A DNA stretch of 60,635 nt. It comes from Candidatus Gastranaerophilales bacterium (GTDB lineage Bacteria; Cyanobacteriota; Vampirovibrionia; Gastranaerophilales; Gastranaerophilaceae). Positions 7,166 through 17,387 of the stretch are shown piece after piece. Numbering within the stretch: the stretch's first letter is position 1; the number at the start of each line of letters is the position of its first letter. The stretch spans positions 1-60,635 of the forward strand of contig CALUYT010000045.1 in assembly GCA_944325085.1 (NCBI GenBank). The letters run 5' to 3'. Below the pieces are notes generated by a model that ran no database searches, was not told the origin of the DNA, and was given only the letters and a program-made list of their open reading frames with translations. Position numbers and translations under genes: made by a program.

Positions 7166-8503
7166 ATGTTTGAATGGGAAGATTTAAAAGAAGCTACAAA
7201 CGCTTCGTTGTTGAAAAATACACTGGATAGTAATAAAAATTTAAATATTTCAACAGATACAAGAACTATTAAAAATGGGGATATTTATTTACCTTTAAAA
7301 GGCGCATCGTTTGATGGCGAAGATTTTATTGATAAAGCCATTGAAGCTGGTGCTTGCGGATACTTTACAACTAAAGATTTGGTATTAGACAATGCTAAAA
7401 TTGTTTTTAAAGTACCAAATACTTTAGATGCGTATCTTAATATAGCAAAGTTTTATAGGGAAAAACTAAATCCTATAACTGTAGCTATCACTGGAAGTTC
7501 AGGGAAAACAACAACTAAAGAAATTGTATATTCTGTACTAAACCAAAAATTTAAAACTCAAAAAACATTTTCAAATCACAATAACGAAATAGGTTTCTGC
7601 CAAACCGTTCTTGGTATGGATAATGATACAGAAGCACTGATAGTAGAAATGGGAATGAGAGGTTTAGGGGAAATAGAACTTATATCAACTCACCTTGAAC
7701 CAAACTATGCAATAATTACAAACTCAGGTTCAGCACACATTGGAAGACTTGGAAGCCTTGATAATATTGCAAAAGCAAAATGCGAAATAACTACCGGATT
7801 AAAACCTAACGGAACTTTTATTGCTTTAAATCAAGATATTATAAAAAAGCATGTTAACTTTAACGGTGAAAAAATTTATTATTCATTAGAAAACGTAGAA
7901 ATAATATCAAAAGCTCCATCTTATTCAAAATTCAAATATAAAAATGAAATTTATGAACTAAATGTGGAAGGAGAATATAATATTGAAAATTCTCTTGCAG
8001 CTATTGAATTAGGTTTAAAACTTGGACTAACTTCTGATGAAATAAAAAAAGGGCTGGCTTCTTATAAACCAATAGAAAAAAGATGGGAAGTTGAACAAAT
8101 AAATAACTACAAATTTATAAATGATAGTTACAATGCGAATCCTGAATCTATGAAAGCTTCTGTAAAAACATTTATAGATTTATATGAAAAACCTGTTGTT
8201 GTACTTGGTAATATGGGAGAACTGGGAGATGATGAAGTTCTTTACCACAAACAGGTTGGACAATACTTAGCAAATTATAATAAAGACGTTAAGTACCTTT
8301 TAGTTGGAAATTTAGCAAAAGAAATAGGTCTGGAACTTGAGAAAAAAGGTTTTGATGTAAATTACTTTAATTCAAACAATGAAGTTTCATGTTACATTCT
8401 TGATAAATTGGATAACAGTTATACAATATTTCTAAAAGCTTCAAGATCTATGAAATTTGAAGAAATTCTTGAATACATAAAAAGAGGGATATGTAAATTA
8501 TGA
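7163..8503 (+). CDS. murF: UDP-MurNAc-tripeptide:D-Ala-D-Ala ligase MurF
   Basis: MurF adds D-Ala-D-Ala to the UDP-MurNAc-tripeptide in the cytoplasm. The 446-residue protein shows the ATP P-loop AITGSSGKTTTKE near residue 114. It also has NHNNEIGFCQTVL, the motif KRWEVEQINNYKFINDSYNANP and a typical C-terminal domain. I place the start at the ATG at 7163 (or 7166); an upstream TTG at 7124 has no support. It opens a tight wall-synthesis operon and overlaps mraY by 4 bases. Confidence 0.95.
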   Translation: MMFEWEDLKEATNASLLKNTLDSNKNLNISTDTRTIKNGDIYLPLKGASFDGEDFIDKAIEAGACGYFTTKDLVLDNAKIVFKVPNTLDAYLNIAKFYREKLNPITVAITGSSGKTTTKEIVYSVLNQKFKTQKTFSNHNNEIGFCQTVLGMDNDTEALIVEMGMRGLGEIELISTHLEPNYAIITNSGSAHIGRLGSLDNIAKAKCEITTGLKPNGTFIALNQDIIKKHVNFNGEKIYYSLENVEIISKAPSYSKFKYKNEIYELNVEGEYNIENSLAAIELGLKLGLTSDEIKKGLASYKPIEKRWEVEQINNYKFINDSYNANPESMKASVKTFIDLYEKPVVVLGNMGELGDDEVLYHKQVGQYLANYNKDVKYLLVGNLAKEIGLELEKKGFDVNYFNSNNEVSCYILDKLDNSYTIFLKASRSMKFEEILEYIKRGICKL

Positions 8504-9480
8504 TAATGGTAACAATTGCATTCTTGCTTGGAATGATATTGTGTATGCTTTTTGGTGTACCTTATATCGACATGTTAAAGAAAAAAATGATTGGACAATA
8601 CATTAAAGATGTTGCACCTGAAAATCACGCAAAAAAACAAGGAACACCTACAACTGGCGGTGTATTTATTATTGCGGCAATAATTATGGCATCAGTAACA
8701 GCTCTACTTTTAGCCCAAAAGATGACAACTATTGCTCTTATAACAATAATTACACTCGTATTTTATACATTTGCAGGATTTCAAGACGATTATATTAAAA
8801 TAAAAGGCAAAGGTAATGATGGTTTAACTGCAAGAGGTAAATTATTCAGACAAATTGCAATTGCTCTTTTACCTACACTATTTTTAATTACTACCAATCC
8901 AAGCGCTACAGACTTTGCAATTGGTAATTTTGTAATTGATTTAAAATGGTTATATCCGTTCTTTTCAGTTTTTGTAATTACTGGAGCATCTAATGCTTAC
9001 AATTTAACTGATGGATTAGATGGATTAGCTGCAGGTTGCGGGGTTCCGGCATTTATTGCATGCGCCATAATTTCTTTAATTATGGGAGAAACAGAACTTG
9101 CTATAATTTCAGCAGCTGTTGCCGGTGCTCTTCTAGGCTTTTTAAAATTCAACAAGCCTAAAGCTGAAGTGTTTATGGGTGACACTGGTTCTCTTGCAAT
9201 TGGAGGATTACTTGGAACTCTTGCTGTACTTGGCAAATTTGAATTTTTACTTATATTCATTGGAGGAGTCTTCGTTATAGAAACTTTATCCGTAATTATT
9301 CAAGTTACAAGTTTCAAAACTACTGGAAAAAGAGTTTTTAAAATGGCTCCAATTCATCACCATTTTGAACTTTTAGGTTGGAATGAAAAAAAGGTTGTAA
9401 TTGTATTTTCTTTAGTATCCTTAGCTTTAGCTATACTTGCTATTGTTTTATTTGAATTATTCAGCAGGGGGATAGTATAA
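8500..9480 (+). CDS. mraY: Phospho-MurNAc-pentapeptide transferase MraY
   Basis: This integral membrane enzyme moves phospho-MurNAc-pentapeptide onto undecaprenyl phosphate to make lipid I. The 326 residues contain about ten hydrophobic segments. The acidic catalytic motifs are FQDDYIK and NAYNLTDGLDGLA, and the family signature APIHHHFELLGWNEKKVV lies near the C-terminus. The ATG overlaps the murF stop (ATGA), implying translational coupling. Confidence 0.97.
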   Translation: MIMVTIAFLLGMILCMLFGVPYIDMLKKKMIGQYIKDVAPENHAKKQGTPTTGGVFIIAAIIMASVTALLLAQKMTTIALITIITLVFYTFAGFQDDYIKIKGKGNDGLTARGKLFRQIAIALLPTLFLITTNPSATDFAIGNFVIDLKWLYPFFSVFVITGASNAYNLTDGLDGLAAGCGVPAFIACAIISLIMGETELAIISAAVAGALLGFLKFNKPKAEVFMGDTGSLAIGGLLGTLAVLGKFEFLLIFIGGVFVIETLSVIIQVTSFKTTGKRVFKMAPIHHHFELLGWNEKKVVIVFSLVSLALAILAIVLFELFSRGIV

Positions 9481-10826
9481 TGAATGAAATAGAACATAAA
9501 ATACTTGTACTTGGACTTTCTAAAAGTGGAATTGCCGCAGCTAAATTAGCAAAAAAAAGAGGTGCTGATGTATTTCTTAGTGAAGGGAAAAATATAAGCG
9601 GAGAAGAAAACTTTTTAAAAATTCAAGAACTCAATAGTCTTGGAATTCACACAGAATACGGTGGTCATACAGAACATTTTATTGAAAACGCAGATTTAGC
9701 AATTACAAGTCCTGGCATACCACCACATAGTGAGATTATACAAAAATTAAAAAGCAAAAATATTCCTGTTATTTCTGAACTGGAATTTGCATACAGACAA
9801 TCTAAAACTCCATTCATTATTATTACAGGAACGAATGGTAAAACTACTACAACAGCCTTAACTCAACACATTTTAAGCAAGAAATTAAAAACTAAAGAAT
9901 GTGGTAATATTGGTTTTCCTCCTTGCAATATGGCAGATGAAAATTTAGATTATTTTGTATGTGAAGCAAGTTCTTTTCAGTTAGAAATGACGGTTGATTT
10001 AAAACCTTACATTTCAGTTTGGACAAACTTTACACCAGATCACATAGACTGGCACCAAGGATTGGATAATTACTTTAAAGCTAAAGCTAAAGTATTCAAA
10101 TCACCTCAAGCTCCAAAATTCAGTGTGCTAAATGCAAAAGATCCAAAGTTACTAGATTTTGCAAAAGAAGCTGAAGGTACAGTATTTATGTTTGCCGGAA
10201 ATATTGGCGAAAACTGTTGCTACGAAGAAAATGGTGAAATAATTTTAAAGAAAAATAATATCAAAGAAAGTATAATAAGTCTTGATGAATGTCCATTAAT
10301 TGGAGAACATAACTATCAAAATATTATGTGCTCAATAATATGTGCTTCTCTTACCGGGATAGACAACAAAACTATAAAAGAAGCTATTATGGAATTTAGA
10401 GCTCCTGAACACAGATTAGAATTCGTTACCGAAAAACAAGGTATCAAATTCTATAATGACTCTAAAGCAACAAACCCAGAAGCAGCAATTGTGGCAATAA
10501 ATTCTTTTAATAACACAAATGTTGCACTAATTGCAGGCGGTAGAGATAAAAATACTGATTTAAAAGAATTTTGCGATTCTATCAATAAACATATAAAAAC
10601 AGTAATTCTCATAGGTGAAGCTACTGATAGATTTGAACAAAATCTTAAAAACAATGGATTTAAAAATATAATCAGAGAAAAAACATTAGAAAGTGCAATT
10701 GATAAAGGCATAGAAATAAAGCCTGATGTTATATTACTTTCACCGGCTTGTGCAAGCTTTGATATGTTCTCAAGTTATGAAAACAGAGGAGAAGTATTTA
10801 AAGAATATGTCTTATCGCGAGTATAA
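9480..10826 (+). CDS. murD: UDP-MurNAc-L-Ala:D-Glu ligase MurD
   Basis: MurD adds D-Glu to UDP-MurNAc-L-Ala. The 448-residue protein has the N-terminal substrate domain (KILVLGLSKSGIAAAKLA), the ATP P-loop TGTNGKTTTTA near residue 120, and the C-terminal signature FYNDSKATNPEA. Its ATG shares one base with the mraY stop (TAATG). Gene order murF-mraY-murD-ftsW-murG is a usual partial dcw cluster. murE, murC, ftsQ and ftsZ are not in this window. Confidence 0.97.
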   Translation: MNEIEHKILVLGLSKSGIAAAKLAKKRGADVFLSEGKNISGEENFLKIQELNSLGIHTEYGGHTEHFIENADLAITSPGIPPHSEIIQKLKSKNIPVISELEFAYRQSKTPFIIITGTNGKTTTTALTQHILSKKLKTKECGNIGFPPCNMADENLDYFVCEASSFQLEMTVDLKPYISVWTNFTPDHIDWHQGLDNYFKAKAKVFKSPQAPKFSVLNAKDPKLLDFAKEAEGTVFMFAGNIGENCCYEENGEIILKKNNIKESIISLDECPLIGEHNYQNIMCSIICASLTGIDNKTIKEAIMEFRAPEHRLEFVTEKQGIKFYNDSKATNPEAAIVAINSFNNTNVALIAGGRDKNTDLKEFCDSINKHIKTVILIGEATDRFEQNLKNNGFKNIIREKTLESAIDKGIEIKPDVILLSPACASFDMFSSYENRGEVFKEYVLSRV

Positions 10827-12015
10827 ATCCCAACAACGCCAAGAACTGGAAAGACAAGAAAGAAGACGCAACAGAAAAAAGAATTCTGATGTTATACTTT
10901 CAGCGCCAGATAAATCATTAATGATTATCGTTACATTTCTTGTTATCATAGGTTTTTTGGCAATTTTTTCAGCAACAGCACCTAAATGTATGAGAGAGGG
11001 TGTTAATCTTGCATCATTTCTTGTTAAACAAATGATTTATGCAGGTATCGGCTTTTTTGCAATGGGATTTTTTGCGCACTTTGATTACAAAAAGCTTGAA
11101 AAATACAATAATAAATTTTTATGGGTTGTAATCATTTTACTAATTATCTTACAATTTACACCTCTTGGGGTTACAATAAATGGTGCTAAAAGATGGATAA
11201 ACCTCGGGTTTATGCAATTACAACCTTCTGAGTTAGCAAAACCTCTATTTTGTATGCTATTAGCTTCCTCTTTCAAAAACAAGGTTGATTTAAAAGATAT
11301 AAATAACTGGACTAGTACATATATTCCAATGATTGTAATTTTAGGATTAATTTTCAAACAACCCAACTTAAGTATGGTTATTATACTTGGAGTTACCGGT
11401 TTTTGGTTATATATAGCTGCAAAAGGATCTTTAAAACTCGTATTTGCATTATTTGGTATTGGTGCTGCAGGATTTTTAACAATGTTACCAAAACTACTGC
11501 ACGGATACCAAATGGATAGAATTACTGTTTGGCTTAATCCGGGTAGCGATCCTTTAGGTAAAGGTTATAATATTATTCAATCTTTAATTGCTTTTGCTTC
11601 CGGAGGTTTTAGCGGTACCGGTTATGGTGGATCGATTCAAAAACTTGCATATTTACCTGAATGTCATACTGACTTTATTTTTGCAATTATTTCCGAAGAA
11701 TTCGGATTTTTAGGTGGCTTATTTATTACAGGATTGTTTATTGCTCTTGTTCATCGAGGCTTGAGAATTTCAAAAAGATGTCCTGATATGTATGGCAAAT
11801 TACTGGCGATCGGAATAACCGTTATATTTGGTTTCCAAGCTTTTCTTAATATGTCAGTTGCAAGTTCTCTTTTACCGGTTACAGGTGTTACACTACCGTT
11901 TATAAGCTATGGCGGAACTTCAATAATCGTATCGTTAGCTATGGTTGGAATTCTACTTAATATATCAAAACAAAGAATTAAAAGAATAAGGGCAGATGAA
12001 AATGGAGAACAATAA
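10807..12015 (+). CDS. ftsW: Lipid II polymerase FtsW (SEDS family)
   Basis: FtsW polymerises lipid II at the division septum with a partner transpeptidase. I chose the ATG at 10807 (MSYREYKSQQRQELERQERR), overlapping murD by 20 bases, with AGAGGAG upstream. The earlier open frame at 10726 lies inside murD. A basic cytosolic N-terminal tail of about 35 residues precedes about ten membrane segments. Signatures are TINGAKRWINLGFMQLQPSE and LPFISYGGTSIIVSL. Confidence 0.95.
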   Translation: MSYREYKSQQRQELERQERRRNRKKNSDVILSAPDKSLMIIVTFLVIIGFLAIFSATAPKCMREGVNLASFLVKQMIYAGIGFFAMGFFAHFDYKKLEKYNNKFLWVVIILLIILQFTPLGVTINGAKRWINLGFMQLQPSELAKPLFCMLLASSFKNKVDLKDINNWTSTYIPMIVILGLIFKQPNLSMVIILGVTGFWLYIAAKGSLKLVFALFGIGAAGFLTMLPKLLHGYQMDRITVWLNPGSDPLGKGYNIIQSLIAFASGGFSGTGYGGSIQKLAYLPECHTDFIFAIISEEFGFLGGLFITGLFIALVHRGLRISKRCPDMYGKLLAIGITVIFGFQAFLNMSVASSLLPVTGVTLPFISYGGTSIIVSLAMVGILLNISKQRIKRIRADENGEQ

Positions 12016-13111
12016 AAGAACTTACTTTATTACAGGTGGAGGAACAGGTGGACATATATATCCTGCTGTAGCCGTTGCTGATGAGTTATTGAGAAATGAA
12101 AATACCGAAAAAATATATTATGTAGGAAACCCAAATAACTTGGAAGCAGGAATTGTTGCTGATAAAAATTACGAATTTTTACCTGTAATTTCTTCAGGTA
12201 TGCCAAGGAAATTAAGTTTTAAACTAATAAGTTGGACATGCCGGATGATTTGTGCCTGGTTAAAATGCTGCCTTTATATAAAAAAATATAAACCTGATGT
12301 AATCTTTGGAACAGGAGGATATGTTTCAGCGCCGGTTTTACTAGCCGGAATGACAATGAAAATACCTTTTGTTATGCACGATTGTGATGCAAATCCGGGA
12401 TTAGTAACCAGAAAACTTGCACCTTATGCCAAAAGTGTATCTATAGCTTTTGAAGAAGCTAAAAATAAATTGAATAATAAAAATTGTTATATTAATGGAA
12501 ATCCTATTCGTAATAAATTTAAAACCTTAACAAAAGACCAAGCTCGTAAGGATTTAAATTTAGAAAATAAACTTACTATATGCATAATGGGAGGTTCTCA
12601 AGGTGCAAAAAAAATAAATGACGCAGCTATTGAAATACTAAAAACATTATCTAAAGATTTTAATACTCAAATAATATTTCAAACAGGTAAAAAGAATTTT
12701 GAAAATGTTATAAATAAACTTTCTGAAATTTACCCAGAATATAAAGATGACAAAAATATAATAATAAAGCCATACTTTGAAGATATGGTAACCGTATTAA
12801 AAGCTTGTGATATTGCTGTGTCACGAGCAGGATCTTTAAGTATCTCAGAATTGTGTGCAAGTTCAATTGCTCCAATATTTATACCATATCCTTATGCTGC
12901 AGCCGACCATCAAAGAAAAAATGCAAAATGTATGGTAAAAAGTGAAGCTGGATTATATCTTGAAGATGCTGATACAAATCCTGAATCTTTACTTAAGATG
13001 ATTAAAGAACTAATACAAAATCCTGAAATGCTAGCAAACATTCAAAAGAATTCACTAAAACTAGCTAAATTTGACGGAGTTGAAAAAATAGTAGAGCAAA
13101 TTAACAACTAA
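12002..13111 (+). CDS. murG: Lipid II synthase MurG (GlcNAc transferase)
   Basis: MurG transfers GlcNAc to lipid I at the inner membrane face. The N-terminal motif FITGGGTGGHIYPAVAVADE, GSQGAKKIN in the middle, and SRAGSLSISELCASSI with PYPYAAADHQ in the UDP-GlcNAc domain are diagnostic of the GT-B fold family. Of two in-frame ATGs (11996, 12002) the second is better spaced (9 bases) from AAGGG. It overlaps the end of ftsW and ends the operon, convergent with the M16 gene 8 bases away. No terminator is visible between them. Confidence 0.96.
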   Translation: MENNKRTYFITGGGTGGHIYPAVAVADELLRNENTEKIYYVGNPNNLEAGIVADKNYEFLPVISSGMPRKLSFKLISWTCRMICAWLKCCLYIKKYKPDVIFGTGGYVSAPVLLAGMTMKIPFVMHDCDANPGLVTRKLAPYAKSVSIAFEEAKNKLNNKNCYINGNPIRNKFKTLTKDQARKDLNLENKLTICIMGGSQGAKKINDAAIEILKTLSKDFNTQIIFQTGKKNFENVINKLSEIYPEYKDDKNIIIKPYFEDMVTVLKACDIAVSRAGSLSISELCASSIAPIFIPYPYAAADHQRKNAKCMVKSEAGLYLEDADTNPESLLKMIKELIQNPEMLANIQKNSLKLAKFDGVEKIVEQINN

Positions 13112-13118
13112 TTTATAA

Positions 13119-15953
13119 TTAACCATTTTTTGTCAAAGAATCTAAATACTCTTTATTAGCATCTAAAGAAGCTTTTGTTGCAGTAATAGAATATACCGGT
13201 TTTTCTTTAAAAATGTGGTTTGCAGTATTATAAATATCATCAGGCGTAATCTGATCAATAAGTTCTATTTGCTTATTTATATAATCAAGTCCATAAGGAG
13301 TATTCAAAGAAAAGAATAAATCTGAAGTCTGTCCATAACTGGACTCAATAGTATTTAATAAGTTTGTTTTTAATACTTTTTTAGCATTTTCTAATTCTTC
13401 TTGTGAAACTTTTTCAGTTTTTAATTTGTATATATTTTCATTAAAACCTTCTATTGATTTTTGAATATTTTCATAAGTATTCAAACCGGTTTCTTTATTT
13501 TCAGTAGTTGTACCTATACTTAAGGTCAAAACGCCCATATCATCATTAAAATCACAATTTGAAGATACTGAATATGCTAAATGTCTTTGTTCTCGCAAAT
13601 CTCCAAACAATCTGGAAGATGGAGAACCTCCTAAAATTTCATTCAACAACTCTATACATGTTCTATCTTTCAAATTTCCGTTTTGTTGGAATTTAAAACC
13701 TTGTATAATTTTTGCCTGATTTTTCTTATTCTCAGTTGTTAACACTTGAGTTTTATCAACTGGCTTATATACATTTACTAATGATGTATCTTTTTCTTGT
13801 ACTTTTGGATACTGTCCAAAAGAATTAAAAACAGATTGTTTTAACTCAGGATGAGTAGAAAAAGGAGCCGTAATAACAACTTGACCTTGGCTTTTTTCAA
13901 ATATTTCTTTATAAAAATCTTTGATATCATCAATAGTTATATCATTCAATGATTGCAATTTTTCTTCAGGAGTAAATGCCATAGGTGTACCATCATAAAT
14001 CACTTTGTCAAATTTGAAATAAGGTGATGGTTCTATAGTGTCAAAACGTTCTTTTAATAAAGCTTTTGTATTATTAAAATTATCTTCTGATAAATCAACT
14101 TTTTGAATTTTCTCAGCTAACAAAGCCAAAGACTTATCAACAGTATCAACTGGAAAATCTGCAATTGCATGAAGTCCATAAGGATTAGCAAAAACGCCTA
14201 AATCTAGAGCTAATAAATCAGTTGATTTTGAATATTCTTCTATTGATTTATCTTGAGTACCGCTATTATCTAGCATAAGAGCCAATACATCAGAAATTGC
14301 AGCTTTCTTAGGAGTCCAATGTTTTTCTTCTATTGAAAACTTTAAATTCACATTATCAGATGTTCCATCCTTCAATACCACTTGCATATTATTTGGTAAT
14401 TTATATTCTTTTACAGAATTTATATCTATTGGCTGTTTTTTATTTACTCCTGTAAAAGGAATTTGTGAAACTATATCATAAGTATTTAAAATATCGTCTT
14501 TTTTAGCTTGATTAGGATGAACAACTGTTAAGGCTGCTTTTTTTAAATCTAAATATTTTTTTGCAGTATTCAATATATCTTCTGCAGTCATTTCATCAAC
14601 AATTTTGTTAAAATCTTTTACTGATTCTATATTATTATTTAATAAAGACTGTCCCAGAGTTTGATTTAGTGCATACGAACTTTCAAAAATTCTATTATGT
14701 GCTTTTTTTAAGCTGTTCTTAATTGCGGTCATTTCATCTTCTGTTGGAGGATATTTTGACAATTTATCAAGAGTTGAATACAAATCTTTCAATAATATTT
14801 CAGATTTTCCATTTGATACATCAACAGAAACCATATAAAGCGATTTTTCTCCCGCTCTTGAGCTTAATCTTTCTGGTGAAAAGTTTATATAAGCACCATA
14901 TTTATTTTCAAGACCTGTAGTTCTTGAATTTGCTAAACCACCAGCCAAAACTGACAAGGCGCGCATATAAATTTTATCTTTCGTATTATTATTTTCAGGA
15001 CCAACAAAACCCAAAAATATAGAAGCTCTACCTCCTGAGTTTTTAGGAGATATTATATCCTGTCTGATAGTTTTTGTAATTGGCTCTAATTTTTCGTATT
15101 TTCTTTCATTAACAGGATTATTTTTAGCTGTAAAATATTTAGCCACAAGTTTCATGGTTTCATCAGTATCAACTTCTCCTGTAATAACTGTAACCATATT
15201 TGCAGGATAATAATTACTCTTATAATAATTAACTACATCATCTCTTGTTAAATTATCTATATTATTGGTTGTACCTGCAACCAAATCTAGAGAATCAGAT
15301 TTTATATTAAATAAATTTTTTATAGTCTGATTATACCCAAGACTTTCGTCTTCTGACATATACATATTAATTTCAGAATTTACAATGGATTTTTCTTTAT
15401 TTAATTTATCTAATAAAAATTTTGGTGACTGAAGTTGACCTGCTTGTAATTTTATCTGATTTTCCAAATCATTTTCTTCTAACAAGTTAGATTGAATATA
15501 ATAATCAGTTACAGAAAATGATGTTGAAGCATTTGTATCTGCTCCCATTTTGTTTACTTCATCAAAAAAGACTTTTTCACCAAGAGTTTCAGAACCATTA
15601 AATAAATTATGCTCAATATAATGACTAATCCCGCGAAGATTATCCGGTTCATTAAAAGATCCTGTGTTAACATAAGTTTTGACAACAGTTGGACCCTCTT
15701 TTGGTACAATTACAACCTTCTGACCGTTTGCCAATTTATAACACTTTGCGGTTAAACTATCATTTATTTTAATGTCTTCGATATGATTATATGCTATAGG
15801 AACATTAACATCATAATCCGGACTAACTGCAGGCAAAGTAACTCTGCCTTTTGGTTTGTTTTCCGATTCATTCACAGAAGATGTAAATGACTGGTTATTC
15901 AAAGACATAGAAACCTTGGTATTTTCTGTATAATAATTTGGAATAATCTTCAT
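13119..15953 (-). CDS. M16-family zinc metalloprotease, two-half form
   Basis: This is a 944-residue protein with two M16 halves. The first half carries the inverted zinc motif H-Y-I-E-H (His111, Glu114, His115) and the downstream Glu helix KEKSIVNSEINMYMSEDE. The second half (about 510-944) lacks the motif and includes the family's R/Y region (GSPSSRLFGDLREQRHLAYS). Such proteins resemble pitrilysin or processing peptidases that degrade peptides in a closed chamber. There is no signal peptide. The N-terminus is a hydrophilic 30-40-residue leader with NNQSFTSS at 19-26, like other F-motif proteins in the window. A TATAAT lies 18 bases upstream of the ATG. Confidence 0.92.
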   Translation of the reverse strand: MKIIPNYYTENTKVSMSLNNQSFTSSVNESENKPKGRVTLPAVSPDYDVNVPIAYNHIEDIKINDSLTAKCYKLANGQKVVIVPKEGPTVVKTYVNTGSFNEPDNLRGISHYIEHNLFNGSETLGEKVFFDEVNKMGADTNASTSFSVTDYYIQSNLLEENDLENQIKLQAGQLQSPKFLLDKLNKEKSIVNSEINMYMSEDESLGYNQTIKNLFNIKSDSLDLVAGTTNNIDNLTRDDVVNYYKSNYYPANMVTVITGEVDTDETMKLVAKYFTAKNNPVNERKYEKLEPITKTIRQDIISPKNSGGRASIFLGFVGPENNNTKDKIYMRALSVLAGGLANSRTTGLENKYGAYINFSPERLSSRAGEKSLYMVSVDVSNGKSEILLKDLYSTLDKLSKYPPTEDEMTAIKNSLKKAHNRIFESSYALNQTLGQSLLNNNIESVKDFNKIVDEMTAEDILNTAKKYLDLKKAALTVVHPNQAKKDDILNTYDIVSQIPFTGVNKKQPIDINSVKEYKLPNNMQVVLKDGTSDNVNLKFSIEEKHWTPKKAAISDVLALMLDNSGTQDKSIEEYSKSTDLLALDLGVFANPYGLHAIADFPVDTVDKSLALLAEKIQKVDLSEDNFNNTKALLKERFDTIEPSPYFKFDKVIYDGTPMAFTPEEKLQSLNDITIDDIKDFYKEIFEKSQGQVVITAPFSTHPELKQSVFNSFGQYPKVQEKDTSLVNVYKPVDKTQVLTTENKKNQAKIIQGFKFQQNGNLKDRTCIELLNEILGGSPSSRLFGDLREQRHLAYSVSSNCDFNDDMGVLTLSIGTTTENKETGLNTYENIQKSIEGFNENIYKLKTEKVSQEELENAKKVLKTNLLNTIESSYGQTSDLFFSLNTPYGLDYINKQIELIDQITPDDIYNTANHIFKEKPVYSITATKASLDANKEYLDSLTKNG

Positions 15954-16025
15954 ATAAAAATCTACCTATATATTATAGAAAACACGTAACTGTATAAATT
16001 TGTCTATTTATTTAAGAAATATTAA

Positions 16026-17309
16026 CTATACTCTAAAAATAGTCTGTTCTCTATCCGGACCTACTGAAACTATAGAAATAGGAGTTTCTAATATTTCTTC
16101 TAATCTTTCTAAATATTTACGACAGTTTTGTGGTAAATCTTCGTATTTTTTTATACCTGTAATATCTTGTTTCCAACCTTCATGAGTTTCATATACAGGT
16201 TCTAAATACTTGTGAATATATACATCTGTTGGATAAGAAGTATAAATTTCACCATTTCTTGTATCTTTATAAGCGGTACAAACCTTTATTTCATCAAAGC
16301 TATCAAAAACATCAATCTTAGTTAAAGCTATTGATGTTAAACCTCCAACTAAACAAGAATACTTCATTGTTACAGCATCAAACCAACCACAACGTCTTGG
16401 TCTTCCTGTAGTAACTCCGAATTCATGTCCTATATCTTGAATTTTCTTACCTGTTTCATCAGTTAATTCACTAACAAACGGACCTTCTCCTACTCTTGTA
16501 CAATAAGCTTTTGCAACACCTATAACTTCATCAATAACAGTAGGACCATAACCAGAACCTGTTGAAGCTCCGCCACCTATAGGATTTGAACTTGTTACAA
16601 ACGGATATGTTCCAAAATCAACGTCCAACATAACACCTTGTGCACCTTCAAATAAAATAGTTTTGCCAGCTCTTTTTGCATCACGCAACATTTCTTGCCA
16701 ATCAAAACATACATAAGGTCTAAATATTTCTGCATATTTTTTACACAAAGCTAAAACTTCATCTTTGGTATATGTTTTTAAGCCATAAACTTCTTTTAAT
16801 TGTTTATTTTTTATAGGTAAAATTACATCTAATTTTTCAGATAAAGCTTCAGGAGAATATAAATCTTCTATTTTCAAACCAATTCTTTGCATTTTATCTG
16901 TATAAGTTGGTCCAATACCTTTTTTAGTTGTACCGATTTTTCCTTTAGAAGCATTATCTTCAGAATATCCGTCAACTTCTGTATGCCAAGGCATTGTTAT
17001 TGAAGCTAAAGGACTGATTTTCAAGCCTGAAACATCTATATTTTCAGCTTTTAATCCATTTAATTCTTTTTCAAAATACTCAGGTAATACAACAGTACCA
17101 TTACCAATTAAACAAACTTTTCCTTTATATAAAATTCCTGATGGTATCAAATGGAATTTGAAAGTTTTATCATCAACAACTACTGTATGACCAGCATTAC
17201 AACCACCTTGATATCTAATAATCAAATCAGCATTTTGTGCCAATAAATCAGTAATTTTTGCCTTACCTTCATCGCCCCATTGAGCACCAACAACAACTTT
17301 ATTTGTCAT
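16026..17309 (-). CDS. purA: Adenylosuccinate synthetase
   Basis: PurA joins IMP and aspartate using GTP in the first step from IMP to AMP. The 427 residues cover the whole family: GAQWGDEGKAKITDLLA at the N-terminus, CNAGHTVV, IGTTKKGIGPTYTDK, DVDFGTYPFVTSSNP and TGRPRRCGWFD. One oddity is that the phosphate-loop motif GDEGKGK reads GDEGKAK here (Gly to Ala). SD AAAGGGGAT lies before the ATG. It is 78 bases downstream of etfA, same direction, so possibly cotranscribed. Confidence 0.96.
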   Translation of the reverse strand: MTNKVVVGAQWGDEGKAKITDLLAQNADLIIRYQGGCNAGHTVVVDDKTFKFHLIPSGILYKGKVCLIGNGTVVLPEYFEKELNGLKAENIDVSGLKISPLASITMPWHTEVDGYSEDNASKGKIGTTKKGIGPTYTDKMQRIGLKIEDLYSPEALSEKLDVILPIKNKQLKEVYGLKTYTKDEVLALCKKYAEIFRPYVCFDWQEMLRDAKRAGKTILFEGAQGVMLDVDFGTYPFVTSSNPIGGGASTGSGYGPTVIDEVIGVAKAYCTRVGEGPFVSELTDETGKKIQDIGHEFGVTTGRPRRCGWFDAVTMKYSCLVGGLTSIALTKIDVFDSFDEIKVCTAYKDTRNGEIYTSYPTDVYIHKYLEPVYETHEGWKQDITGIKKYEDLPQNCRKYLERLEEILETPISIVSVGPDREQTIFRV

Positions 17310-17387
17310 TTTTATATCCCCTTTTATTAAGTTTACCGCATCTATTATATTAGCATAAAAAGGTTGAAATCAAAACTTTATCTAAAA

